DNA of 64,000 nt from Luteimicrobium sp049844995 (lineage in GTDB: Bacteria > Actinomycetota > Actinomycetes > Actinomycetales > Cellulomonadaceae): NCBI RefSeq assembly GCF_049844995.1, contig NZ_JBNCMC010000006.1, forward strand, positions 62,001 through 126,000, written 5' to 3'. A model generated the notes under the pieces. The model did no database searches. It saw nothing but the letters and a program-made list of their open reading frames with translations, and had not been told where the DNA came from. Shown one piece after another: positions 42,248 through 50,458 of the stretch (position 1 is its first letter; each line of letters begins with the position of its first letter). The position numbers and the translations under genes were made by a program.

Positions 42248-43201
42248 ATGAGGATCGTGCGGCCGACGACGTTCGGCGGACCCGAGGTGCTGCAGGTGCT
42301 CGACGAGGACGCGCCGTCCCCCGGGGTCGGTGAGGTGCTCGTCGGGGTGCGCGCCATCGACGTCAACCCGGTCGACTGGAAGCTGTACTCAGGCGCGTTC
42401 GGCGCCGATCCCGGGCTCCTCGGCGCCGTCGGGACCTCGGTCTCGGGCGTCGTCCTGGCGCTCGGGGAACCGGGAGCGGACGGGCCGTCGCTCGCCGTCG
42501 GCGACGCCGTCGTCGCACGGGCCGTGCACGGCACGACCTACGCGGAGCGGGTCGTGGCAGACGCCGCCGCGGTGCACGCGCTCCCGGCCGGCGTCGGCTT
42601 CGAGGAGGGCGCGGCCCTGCTCGTCGCGGGCGGCACCGCGTTCCATGCGCTCGACGCTGTCGGGCTGGGCGACGGCGAGCACGCCGGGCAGACCCTCCTC
42701 GTGCATGGCGCTGCCGGCGGCGTCGGGTCGATGGTGGTCCAGCTCGCGGTGCTGCGCGGCGTCCGGGTGATCGCGACGGCGAGCGAGCGCAACCACGACT
42801 ACCTGCGCGGGCTCGGGGCCGAGCCGGTCACGTACGGGGACGGGCTCGCGGACCGGGTCCGGGCGCTCGCGCCGTCGGGCGTCGACGCGGTGCTCGACCT
42901 CGTCGGGACCGACGAGGCGGTCCGGACCTCGCTCGAGCTCGTCGCCGACCGCGACCGGGTCGCGACGATCGTCCCCGGCGCCGCGGCGCGCGGCGCCGGC
43001 GTCCGGGCCCTCGGCGGCGGCCCGGGCTCCGACCCCGGCACCGCCGTCCGCCAGGCGTCGATCCCCGTGCTGCTGCGCCTCGTCGCAGACCGCCGGCTGC
43101 GCGTCGCCGTCACCGTGACCTACCCCCTGGACCGCACCTCCGACGCCCACCGCGCCGGACGCGACGGGCACACGCGCGGCAAGGTCGTCGTCGTGCCCTG
43201 A
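42248..43201 (+). CDS. Zinc-less quinone-oxidoreductase-type alcohol dehydrogenase (MDR superfamily)
   Basis: 317-aa NADPH-dependent reductase of the medium-chain dehydrogenase/reductase superfamily. It starts MRIVRPTTFGGPEVLQVLDED, the family's GroES-like fold, with DVNPVDWKLYSGAFG. The nucleotide site is LLVHGAAGGVGSMVVQLAVLRGVRVIATAS (AAGGVG). It lacks the structural-zinc Cys cluster. ATG 42248 matches usual family starts; a GTG at 42197 would add 17 residues with no similarity. It probably reduces quinones or enals. The intergenic stretch to hppA (42114-42247) should carry both promoters, but none is convincing. Confidence 0.88.
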   Translation: MRIVRPTTFGGPEVLQVLDEDAPSPGVGEVLVGVRAIDVNPVDWKLYSGAFGADPGLLGAVGTSVSGVVLALGEPGADGPSLAVGDAVVARAVHGTTYAERVVADAAAVHALPAGVGFEEGAALLVAGGTAFHALDAVGLGDGEHAGQTLLVHGAAGGVGSMVVQLAVLRGVRVIATASERNHDYLRGLGAEPVTYGDGLADRVRALAPSGVDAVLDLVGTDEAVRTSLELVADRDRVATIVPGAAARGAGVRALGGGPGSDPGTAVRQASIPVLLRLVADRRLRVAVTVTYPLDRTSDAHRAGRDGHTRGKVVVVP

Positions 43202-43218
43202 CCCCTGCCGCCCGCCCC

Positions 43219-43224
43219 TACACT
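43219..43224 (+). promoter_or_regulatory. Candidate -10 of the sigma-mimic cluster
   Basis: TACACT, with CTGACC at 15 nt spacing upstream, giving a leader of about 30 nt that includes GAGGGGGG before GTG 43260. A similar CACTACGCT box (TACGCT, 48888-48893) precedes the gene at 48996. Confidence 0.35.
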
Positions 43225-43259
43225 TCCGGGAGTTGTGCGGTCGGACGAGGGGGGCGCGC

Positions 43260-44774
43260 GTGGCGCAGTGGGAGGACGATCTCCGGGCCGTCGTCGAGCA
43301 CCGGGGCGCGGCGCTCGTGGCCCGGGCGCGGACGCTCGTCGCGAGCGACGACGACGCGAGCAGGGACGACGCGCACGACCCGGCCGTCGACCTCACCGTC
43401 GACGCGCTCGCCGCGGCGTTCCGGCGAGGTCGCCGCAGCTCCGACGACCAGGGATCCGTCCGCCTCGTCACCGACGACGACCTCGACGCCCTCGAGGCCG
43501 CCGTCCACCGCGAGCAGGACCGCCTCGCCCCCGCCCGCGGCCCGTCCATACCGACCGCACGGCCCGACGACGGCCCCTCCGACGCGCTCTCGGCCCGCCT
43601 CCCCGAGGTGGTCGCCCAGGTCCGGGCGGCCCGGCGCCGCGGGAGGCGACGCGCCCTCGTCGCTGGCGCGGCCGTCGTCGTCGTCGCGGCGCTCGCGACC
43701 ACCGCGTTCGCCGCACGCCCCTGGGACCGCGCGCCCGACCCCCGAGGCACGGACACCCCGTACGCCGGCGCGTGCGGCGCGACGTTGCCCGACGGGACGT
43801 CGTTGCTCCCCGTGGCGCTGAGCGACGAGGAGTCCGCCGACGGCATCCTCCTTCCCGACCAGACGTGGTTCGCCACCTACGACGGCGACATGTCGGCGCT
43901 CACTCCGGACGACCGCGAGCTGCTGGGCACCTTCGATCCCGAGGTGGTCCTCACCAGCGACGGCACCGTCGTCGCGCTGGGCGTGAGCACGGGCGAGGTC
44001 ACCTACGACGACCCGGCGGACGGGAGCCGCACCGTCGCGCCGCCGTGGCCCGGTCTCGCGGACCGCGGCGACCCCGGGGACGTCAGCCGGTTGGCCGACT
44101 ACGCCGACGACGGCGGGGGCTCGACGCAGGTCGCGGTCCGGTTCGTGCCGTGCGGCGGCGGGGACCTGCCCGCCGGCGACTACCGCGCGTACCTCTACGG
44201 GTCGGCCGCGGACGGGTCCGCGCACGTGCTGTCGGACCCGTCGCCCGTCCTGGTGCTCGCCGCGACACCCGCCGGGTACCAGCCGCCGTGGCTGGAGGGA
44301 TCAGCGCTCGCGTGCGGCGAGAGCGTCGACGAGTTCCTCACCCGCATCTCGACGCGTCCCGTCGTCGACCTGGACGAGCGGCGGGTCGCCGTCCACGACG
44401 ACGGCGTGTCCTACCGCCTCCGGAACGACGCGGACACGGACCTACGCATCAGCCTGCCGACGCACGTGGCGATGGCCTGGACCCAGGGCGGGACGATCGT
44501 CGGCGTCGGGACGGACGAACGCAGGTCGGCGCCGACCACCGTGAAGGCGGGGGCCACCGTGACGCTGTCCGCCCGCCCCTGGGACACGCACGACTACTGC
44601 GGGACCGGCGCGGGCAGCGCGCCGTCGAGCCGCCTCCCCGCCGGGACGTACCAGGTCTTCGGCTACGCTCGCGTCCCCGCGCACGAGCCGGGCGAGCCCG
44701 ATGCCTGGTTCTTCGAGGGCACCGGGCCGAGCTCCGTCGTCGTGCGCGAGGACGGCTCGGTCACGTACGGGTGA
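43260..44774 (+). CDS. Sigma-region-2-like membrane protein 1 (two ectodomain units)
   Basis: 504 aa, family not recognised by me. Residues 2-88 (WEDDLRAVVEHRGAALVARA ... SVRLVTDDDLDALEAAVHRE) line up with region 2.1-2.2 of the sigma factor at 46904 (WESELAGLVEHRGAALLRYA ... AVTLVTDTALTNLEGYVRRA). The sigma's following basic helix (DTYRRRRRW) is absent. A Pro/Asp-rich linker, a basic patch (RRRGRRR) and one helix (about 132-152) place the rest outside the cell. The ectodomain has two units, each with Cys-Gly near its start, a later Cys and an LPAGxY strand: ACGATL ... PCGGGDLPAGDYRAYLY, and WLEGSALACGES ... WDTHDYCGTG ... LPAGTYQVFGY. First gene of a plus-strand run. Confidence 0.8.
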   Translation: MAQWEDDLRAVVEHRGAALVARARTLVASDDDASRDDAHDPAVDLTVDALAAAFRRGRRSSDDQGSVRLVTDDDLDALEAAVHREQDRLAPARGPSIPTARPDDGPSDALSARLPEVVAQVRAARRRGRRRALVAGAAVVVVAALATTAFAARPWDRAPDPRGTDTPYAGACGATLPDGTSLLPVALSDEESADGILLPDQTWFATYDGDMSALTPDDRELLGTFDPEVVLTSDGTVVALGVSTGEVTYDDPADGSRTVAPPWPGLADRGDPGDVSRLADYADDGGGSTQVAVRFVPCGGGDLPAGDYRAYLYGSAADGSAHVLSDPSPVLVLAATPAGYQPPWLEGSALACGESVDEFLTRISTRPVVDLDERRVAVHDDGVSYRLRNDADTDLRISLPTHVAMAWTQGGTIVGVGTDERRSAPTTVKAGATVTLSARPWDTHDYCGTGAGSAPSSRLPAGTYQVFGYARVPAHEPGEPDAWFFEGTGPSSVVVREDGSVTYG

Positions 44775-44814
44775 CCGGACGATCGAGTCATCGCCACATC
44801 GCAGGGGGAAACGC

Positions 44815-46803
44815 ATGGCGCAGTGGGAGGACGACCTGCGGGCCGTCGTCGAGCACCGGGGCGCGGCCCTGGTGGAGCACGCCCGGGAGCTCCTGCCGGG
44901 CGCGGACCCGACCGACGACGGCCGCGCGGTCACGCTCACGGTCGACGCGCTCGTCGCCGCGTTCCGTCGCGGCGGCCGCCGCGCGGCCGGTGAGCACGGG
45001 AGCGTCCGGCTCGTCGACGACGACGACCTCGGCGTCCTCGAGGCGGGAGTCCGCCGCGAGCAGGACCGCCTCGCCCCCGCGGGCGGCGCACCCGCTCCGG
45101 CCGCTCCGGTCCCCCCGCCCGACGACGGCCCCTCCGACGCGCTCTCGGCCCGCCTCCCCGAGGTGGTGACCCGGGTCCAGGCGGCGCGCCGCCGCGGGAG
45201 GCGACGCGCCCTCGTGGGCTCCGCGGCCGTCGTCGTCGCAGCCCTCGCGACCACCGCCTTCGCCGCACGCCCCTGGGACCGGGCCACGCAGGAACCCGCG
45301 CCCACCGACACCCCGTACGCCGGCGCGTGCGGGGCACCCCTGCCCGCAGGAAAGTCCCTCCTGCGCGTCAGCTACAACAAGGACGCATCGGACGGCAGCA
45401 GCATCGTCGCCGGCCAGACGTGGCACGCGGAGTTCGACGCGAGCTCCACGCCCGACCCCACGAGCCTCGCCGTGGCCGAGACCCTCACGCCCGAGATCGT
45501 CGTGACCCGCGGCGGGAAGGTCGTGGCCCTCGGCGTCAGCACACCCGACGACACCTTTCAGGACGAAGACGGCAACGCCCCGTCCGCCCCGAGCTTCACG
45601 GACATGACCGACGGAGGCCCCGCCTTCTTCTCCGTGCGGTTCGTGGCGTGCGACGGAGGTGATCTCGCCGCGGGCAGCTACCAGGCGCGGCTCTTCGCGA
45701 CCACCGACGACGGCTCGGCGCACGTGCTCTCCGCCGCCGCGGACCTGACCGTCCTCTCGGCGGCGGCCGACGGCTACCAGCCCGCGTGGCTCGAGGGGTC
45801 CGCGCTCGCGTGCGGCGAGCAGGCGGACGACTTCGTGACGCGGGCGAGCGCCCTCGCGTACGACGGTCTCGACCAGATCGGAAGCGCGACCTACGACGAC
45901 GGCGACGCGGTGATCCTCCGGAACGGCGGGCGCGCGGCACGGAAGGTCGAGCTGCCGCGCGGCGCGGTCGCCTGGGTCCAGGACGGCCGGATCGTCGGCG
46001 TCGGACCGGACGAGCGCGCCTCGCGGGCGACGACCGTCCGCGCGGGGAAGCAGGTCGAGGTCTCCGCGCGCCCCTGGGACGCGACCGACTACTGCACGCC
46101 GACGACCGGCGGAAAGCCCGGGCACCTGCCCGCCGGCACCTACCAGGCCGTGCTCTACGGGCGCGTCCCGGCCGGCGAACCGGGTGCGCCCGACCGCTGG
46201 ATCCTCGACGACGAGCGCGGCAACGACCTCGTCGTCGGCCTGGACGGCAGCGTCTCGTACGGCGGCGCCGCCGCCAGCGCCGGAGCAGCGCTCACGCAGA
46301 AGGGCTTCCAACCCTCGTGGGTCCGTGGCAGCGCGCTGCAGTGCGGGATGACGGACGATGCGTTCACCACGACGTCCGCAGCGCACGCTGCGGCTGAGAT
46401 CGGGGGCTCTTTCAGCCTCGACAACGACGGGCGCCTCGGTTCCGAGCTCACGGTGCGGGGCTCGGGAAAGCAGTCCCTCACCACCCCGTCTCGGATCGGC
46501 GTCGCCTGGTTCACCACGACGCGGGGCGACATGCCGGGCCGGCTGGTGTCGTTCGGGTCGGACCTGGGGCCGGGACGCAGGGCGACCGTCGACGGCACCA
46601 CATCGAGGGACACCACGCTCGACACCGTGGACACCTGCGCTCCCGGTGCCGACGGGACCTTCGCCCTGAAGCTCCCGGCCGGGAGCTACTGGGTTGCCTT
46701 CTACACCTGGGTCAGGCGCCCCGGCGGGCAGCCGCAGTGGCTGACTGACGGCGGCGCGATGGGCGTCACCGTCGAGGACGACGGCACGGTGACCGGCCGC
46801 TGA
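44815..46803 (+). CDS. Sigma-region-2-like membrane protein 2 (three ectodomain units)
   Basis: 662 aa, close paralogue of the preceding protein (MAQWEDDLRAVVEHRGAALV is nearly identical). The sigma-2-like segment spans residues 3-86 with AVTLTVDALVAAFRRG and SVRLVDDDDLGVLEAGVRRE. A helix lies at about 132-151 after RRRGRRR. Outside, three Cys/LPAG units follow: ACGAPLPAG with VACDGGDLAAGSY, WLEGSALACGEQ with WDATDYCTPTTGG and LPAGTYQAVLYGR, and an extra C-terminal unit WVRGSALQCGMT with VDTCAPGADG and LPAGSYWVAFYTW. The last unit is more diverged and its DNA is less GC-biased in places. ATG 44815 has AGGGGGAA at good spacing; 40 nt separate it from the first paralogue. Confidence 0.8.
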   Translation: MAQWEDDLRAVVEHRGAALVEHARELLPGADPTDDGRAVTLTVDALVAAFRRGGRRAAGEHGSVRLVDDDDLGVLEAGVRREQDRLAPAGGAPAPAAPVPPPDDGPSDALSARLPEVVTRVQAARRRGRRRALVGSAAVVVAALATTAFAARPWDRATQEPAPTDTPYAGACGAPLPAGKSLLRVSYNKDASDGSSIVAGQTWHAEFDASSTPDPTSLAVAETLTPEIVVTRGGKVVALGVSTPDDTFQDEDGNAPSAPSFTDMTDGGPAFFSVRFVACDGGDLAAGSYQARLFATTDDGSAHVLSAAADLTVLSAAADGYQPAWLEGSALACGEQADDFVTRASALAYDGLDQIGSATYDDGDAVILRNGGRAARKVELPRGAVAWVQDGRIVGVGPDERASRATTVRAGKQVEVSARPWDATDYCTPTTGGKPGHLPAGTYQAVLYGRVPAGEPGAPDRWILDDERGNDLVVGLDGSVSYGGAAASAGAALTQKGFQPSWVRGSALQCGMTDDAFTTTSAAHAAAEIGGSFSLDNDGRLGSELTVRGSGKQSLTTPSRIGVAWFTTTRGDMPGRLVSFGSDLGPGRRATVDGTTSRDTTLDTVDTCAPGADGTFALKLPAGSYWVAFYTWVRRPGGQPQWLTDGGAMGVTVEDDGTVTGR

Positions 46804-46903
46804 CGCCGGGCCCCAACGTTTTGCCGCGGTCGTTCGTCACCATGCATGACGACGTCGGACGGCTCGCTTCGAGCCCGGCGCGCCACGTACTCGAAGGGGA
46901 TCC

Positions 46904-47521
46904 ATGAGGGGTTGGGAGTCGGAGCTCGCCGGACTGGTCGAGCACCGGGGCGCCGCGCTGCTGCGGTACGCGACCATGCTCTGCGGGAACGGGGGCGAGG
47001 CGGAGGACCTCGTGCAGGACGCCGTCGTCAAGGTGTTCTCGCGGCTACGCGGCCCGGCGGGCCGGACCGCGGCGCACGCGGAGCCCGGCGCGGTCACGCT
47101 CGTCACCGACACAGCGCTGACGAACCTCGAGGGGTACGTCCGGCGGGCGATCCTCACCGGCTACCTCGACACCTATCGCCGCCGACGGCGCTGGGCCGGG
47201 ATCCGGCACCTGTCCGCCGGCCCCGACCGCGTCGTCGGGCACGAGGACGGGGTCGGTGACCGCGCCGACGTCACCGCCGCCCTGGCCTCGCTCACCCCCA
47301 TGCAGCGGGCGTGCGTCGTTCTGCGGTTCTACTCCGACCTCACCGTCCCCCAGGTGGCGACCGAGCTGGGCTGCGCGCCCGGCACCGTGAAGCGGCACCT
47401 GCACGACGCGAACACCACCCTGCGGGGCCGGCTCGGCGCGCTCGACGACGGACCACCCGACCCGACGTCGCCGCCGCCTCGCTCCGTCCTGCCCACGCAG
47501 CCCGAGGGGAGCGCCCGATGA
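46904..47521 (+). CDS. SigE-family ECF RNA polymerase sigma factor
   Basis: 205 aa. Region 2: WESELAGLVEHRGAALLRYATMLCGNGGEAEDLVQDAVVKVFSRL (2.1-2.2, residues 4-48). It then runs through an unusual insertion-like stretch (GPAGRTAAHAEPGAVTLVTD, about 50-69) into LTNLEGYVRRAILTGYLDTYRRRRRW (2.3-2.4). Region 4: ALASLTPMQRACVVLRFYSDLTVPQVATELGCAPGTVKRHLHDANTTL (about 126-173) with the helix-turn-helix. A short Pro-rich tail follows. It is the only complete sigma factor in the cluster. Its stop overlaps the anti-sigma-like start (ATGA, 47518-47521). The 100-bp upstream gap is relatively AT-rich but I found no convincing ECF autoregulatory promoter. Confidence 0.92.
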   Translation: MRGWESELAGLVEHRGAALLRYATMLCGNGGEAEDLVQDAVVKVFSRLRGPAGRTAAHAEPGAVTLVTDTALTNLEGYVRRAILTGYLDTYRRRRRWAGIRHLSAGPDRVVGHEDGVGDRADVTAALASLTPMQRACVVLRFYSDLTVPQVATELGCAPGTVKRHLHDANTTLRGRLGALDDGPPDPTSPPPRSVLPTQPEGSAR

Positions 47522-48837
47522 CCCCGCACGACCTCGACCCGTACCGCGCCGACCTCTCCACGCGGCTGCGCGCGCTCGGCGCGGCCGACGACGCGACCGA
47601 CGGACCTCTCGCGGAGGTCACCGCCGCGCTCACGGCGAGAGCCCGGCGTCGACGGCGGGGCCGCACCGTGGGCGCGAGCGCCGCGGTGGCCTCCGTGGTG
47701 GCCGCGGCCCTCGTGCTCGTCCCCGGTTCGCCGACGGCGCTGCTCGACCGCGACGAGCCGCGCCCTGCCGCCTCCACGGACGTCGGCGTGGAGGGGCTGT
47801 GCGGGCTCGCGGTGACGCCCGGCTACAGCAGCCCGGACGCGGAGCCGATCGGCCTCGACGTGAACGCGGAGCGCACCACCGTCACCTCCGACGAGACCTG
47901 GTCGGCGGACGTCACGCACACCTTCCCCGCCCCCGGCGGCGGGGAGGCGGCCGAGCTGACCTGGGACGACACCGAGCTCGTGCTCGTCGGCACGGAGGGC
48001 GCGGACGCGGGGCGCGTCGTCGGCGTCGGGAGCGTGCCGCTGTCCCGGGGAGGCACGGTCAGCCCCTCCGACGCGGACGGCGTGCGCGCCCACGACGCGA
48101 CCGGGTTCGTCGGTTGCGACGGCGAGCCCGTGCCCGCGGGCCAGTACCGGGCGGTGGTGGTCGACCTCGTCGACCAGGACCGGGCCGCGTCGCAGGGCCT
48201 GACCGGCCTGAAGGGCGTCGAGCGGACGTCCCCGGCCTTGCCGCTCACCGTGCGGTCCCCGAAGACCGTGCCCGCCGGCGCGACCCGCCCCGCCTGGCTC
48301 GACGGGACCTCGCTGTGGTGCGGCATGAGCGAGAGCGACCTGTTCCGCGCGATGCCCGACGCCGCGGACGCGCCCCTGACGACCGGTCCGGCGCCGCTGC
48401 GCTCGCCGACGTTGCCGGACGCGTCGGACCGGCCCGGGATCCGCATCGACAACCGCGGCCCGGACGACGTCGCCGTGACCGTCGGGGCCCACCCGACGAT
48501 CGCGTGGATCGACGCGAGCACCAAGAAGGTCGTCACGTTCGGCGCCGACGAGCTCGCCTCGACCCGCCGGCTGACGGTTCGGAGCGGCGCGGGCCTCGAC
48601 TACCGCGCCACGGGCTATGACACGCAGAACTACTGCGGGTCGACGACCGGCGGGGCCCCCGGCGCGACGCTGCTGCCCGGGCTGTACGAGCTCGTGCTCT
48701 ACACGCGGGTCCCCGAGGGCGCGGCCGACGGCTCGGCCGCGTTCCTCTACGGGGCCGGTCCCGAGGTCCGCGTCAAGGACGACGGCACGGTGACGACCGA
48801 CCTCGGCGGGCGGACGGACACCATGGCCGACGACTGA
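47518..48837 (+). CDS. Single-pass anti-sigma-like membrane protein
   Basis: 439 aa. It has a short cytoplasmic tail (residues 1-48: LDPYRADLSTRLRALGAADDATDGPLAEVTAALTA, then RARRRRRGR) and one helix (about 50-69). The ectodomain has two units of the same kind as the sigma-mimics: LCGLAVTP with FVGCDGEPVPAGQYRAVVV, and WLDGTSLWCGMS with YDTQNYCGSTTGG and LLPGLYELVLYTR. No HxxxCxxC zinc motif or sigma-2-like segment is present in the tail. Position directly behind the sigma gene with a 4-nt overlap is the classic place for its anti-sigma factor. The role is inferred from context and topology. Confidence 0.78.
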   Translation: MTPHDLDPYRADLSTRLRALGAADDATDGPLAEVTAALTARARRRRRGRTVGASAAVASVVAAALVLVPGSPTALLDRDEPRPAASTDVGVEGLCGLAVTPGYSSPDAEPIGLDVNAERTTVTSDETWSADVTHTFPAPGGGEAAELTWDDTELVLVGTEGADAGRVVGVGSVPLSRGGTVSPSDADGVRAHDATGFVGCDGEPVPAGQYRAVVVDLVDQDRAASQGLTGLKGVERTSPALPLTVRSPKTVPAGATRPAWLDGTSLWCGMSESDLFRAMPDAADAPLTTGPAPLRSPTLPDASDRPGIRIDNRGPDDVAVTVGAHPTIAWIDASTKKVVTFGADELASTRRLTVRSGAGLDYRATGYDTQNYCGSTTGGAPGATLLPGLYELVLYTRVPEGAADGSAAFLYGAGPEVRVKDDGTVTTDLGGRTDTMADD

Positions 48838-48995
48838 GCGCCCCGCGATCACCCGCTCCCCCGCGCGCCCAGCGACCCCACCCTCACTACGCTCGGGACT
48901 GACGGACCGTCCGGTGAACCGCCGGGGGGTCCTCGTCGTCGGGCACCACGGGGGCCGCACGGCACCCGCGCCGTCCCGGCGGTCGCGGAGGTGCC

Positions 48996-50456
48996 ATGGC
49001 GCGGTGGCAGGACGAGCTTCGACGGCTGGTCACGGAGCGCTCCGGCGCGCTCCTCGACGCCGCCCACGGCGACGTGCCCGCGCTCGAGGACGCCCTGGTC
49101 GAGGTGTACACGACGTCGGCGCCGAGCCGACGCGGGCACCGGAGCGAGCGCCCCGACCGCGGCGGTCGCCACGGCTCACCGGGACGGGTCACGCTCGAGC
49201 TCGACGACGAGCTCGACGGGCCGTCCGCGCTCGTCGAGGCCGCGCTCGTCCGCACCGCGACGCGGCGCAAGACGGTCTCCACCACCGCCGGAGCTGACGG
49301 GAGCGCGACCGGCGCGCCGAGCGACGAGGCCGGCGCACCGGACGGTGCGAACGTCGTCGACGTCGAGGCTGTCGAGGCGCGGGTGACGCGCGCCCGACGC
49401 CGCCGGGCCGCGGCGGGCTGGGGGGCGGCCGGCGTCACCGCGGTGGCCGCGGCGGCGCTGGCGCTCACGGTCGCCGTCGGCGGCGCAACCCCCGCACCCA
49501 CCCCCTCGCCGACACCACGGACCGCGGTGCCCGTCGCGTCGTTCCCGTGCGGGACGCCGTCGGGCGGGGACGCGGCCGGCGGCGGTGCCGAGACCTTCTC
49601 CGTGAGCCTCACCGCCCAGACCGACGTGCTCACGCCCGGCGCCACCTGGGTGGGGACGGTCGCGACGACCGCGGCGGGGCCCGATCCCGCGGCCGTCGAC
49701 CTCGGCGCGTTCGCGCCCCGGCCCCTCCTGCTGCGCGACGGGATCGTCGTCGCGACCGCCCTGCGCCCCGGCGGCCCCCTCGTCGAGGGCCCGTCGTTCA
49801 CGGCGACCACCTTCAGGCCCTGCCCGGGGGTGTCGGTCGACCCGGGCGCGTACACGGTCGTCGTGGACCAGCCCGTGCGGGTGGGCGGCTCGGAGTACCG
49901 GGTCGTCAGCAACGCCGTCGCCGTGCGGGTCGTGACGCCCGAACCCACGGGCTACCGCCCGGCGTGGCTCGACCGGAGCCCGTTCGCCTGCGGGTCGACC
50001 CTCGAGGAGGTCGCCGTCCGCACCGGCGGCGCGACGCCCGCCGCGCTCCTCCTCGACAGCTCCGAGGTCGAGGCCGGCGGCGTGACCCTGTCGTTCGTCA
50101 ACCCCGATGCGACGACCGTGACGTACCGCGGCAACCGCGAGCTCGGGCTGCTCTGGGTCCAGGACGGCGTCGTGCGGTCCGTCGGGCACGACCTGTCCCC
50201 GAGCGACGGCACGGTGGCGGTCGCCGGGCAGACGACGTTGCGGCTGACGGGGCGGTGGGACACCACCGACTACTGCTCGCCGTCCGGCGACGGGAGCGCC
50301 TACCCGCACCGTCTCCCCGCCGGCAGCTACGAGGTCTACGGGTACGCGCGCGTCACGCCGCCGAGCGACCGCCGGGACGGCGTCGCATGGTTCGTCCAGA
50401 CGGAGGGCCCCGCCGTCGTGCGGATCGGCGCCGACGGCGCGGTGCGCGGGAGGTGA
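48996..50456 (+). CDS. Sigma-region-2-like membrane protein 3 (two ectodomain units)
   Basis: 486 aa. The N-terminal segment MARWQDELRRLVTERSGALLDAAHGDVPALEDALVEVYTTS, then GRVTLELDDELDGPSALVEAALVRTATRRK (about 64-92), follows the same order of blocks as the sigma factor's region 2 but with lower identity than paralogues 1 and 2. A basic patch TRARRRR precedes the helix (about 140-163). The ectodomain has two units: PCGTPSGGD with FRPCPGVSVDPGAYTVVV, and WLDRSPFACGST with WDTTDYCSPSGDG and LPAGSYEVYGYAR. A 158-bp gap with TACGCT (48888-48893) and GGAGG 4 nt before ATG suggests its own promoter. It is followed immediately by the fourth paralogue. Confidence 0.78.
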   Translation: MARWQDELRRLVTERSGALLDAAHGDVPALEDALVEVYTTSAPSRRGHRSERPDRGGRHGSPGRVTLELDDELDGPSALVEAALVRTATRRKTVSTTAGADGSATGAPSDEAGAPDGANVVDVEAVEARVTRARRRRAAAGWGAAGVTAVAAAALALTVAVGGATPAPTPSPTPRTAVPVASFPCGTPSGGDAAGGGAETFSVSLTAQTDVLTPGATWVGTVATTAAGPDPAAVDLGAFAPRPLLLRDGIVVATALRPGGPLVEGPSFTATTFRPCPGVSVDPGAYTVVVDQPVRVGGSEYRVVSNAVAVRVVTPEPTGYRPAWLDRSPFACGSTLEEVAVRTGGATPAALLLDSSEVEAGGVTLSFVNPDATTVTYRGNRELGLLWVQDGVVRSVGHDLSPSDGTVAVAGQTTLRLTGRWDTTDYCSPSGDGSAYPHRLPAGSYEVYGYARVTPPSDRRDGVAWFVQTEGPAVVRIGADGAVRGR

Positions 50457-50458
50457 CC

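Noticed and set aside
43233..45169. Arg-rich open frames antisense to or overlapping the sigma-mimic genes
   Set aside because: Composition is dominated by Arg, Gly and Ala runs, typical of GC-rich shadow frames. No ribosome site or family similarity is seen.
46815..46834. Possible ECF autoregulatory promoter (AAC ... GTT) before the sigma gene
   Set aside because: The spacing between AAC and GTT is 14 nt, shorter than the usual ECF -35/-10 distance, and the boxes do not match a GGAAC/CGTT consensus well.
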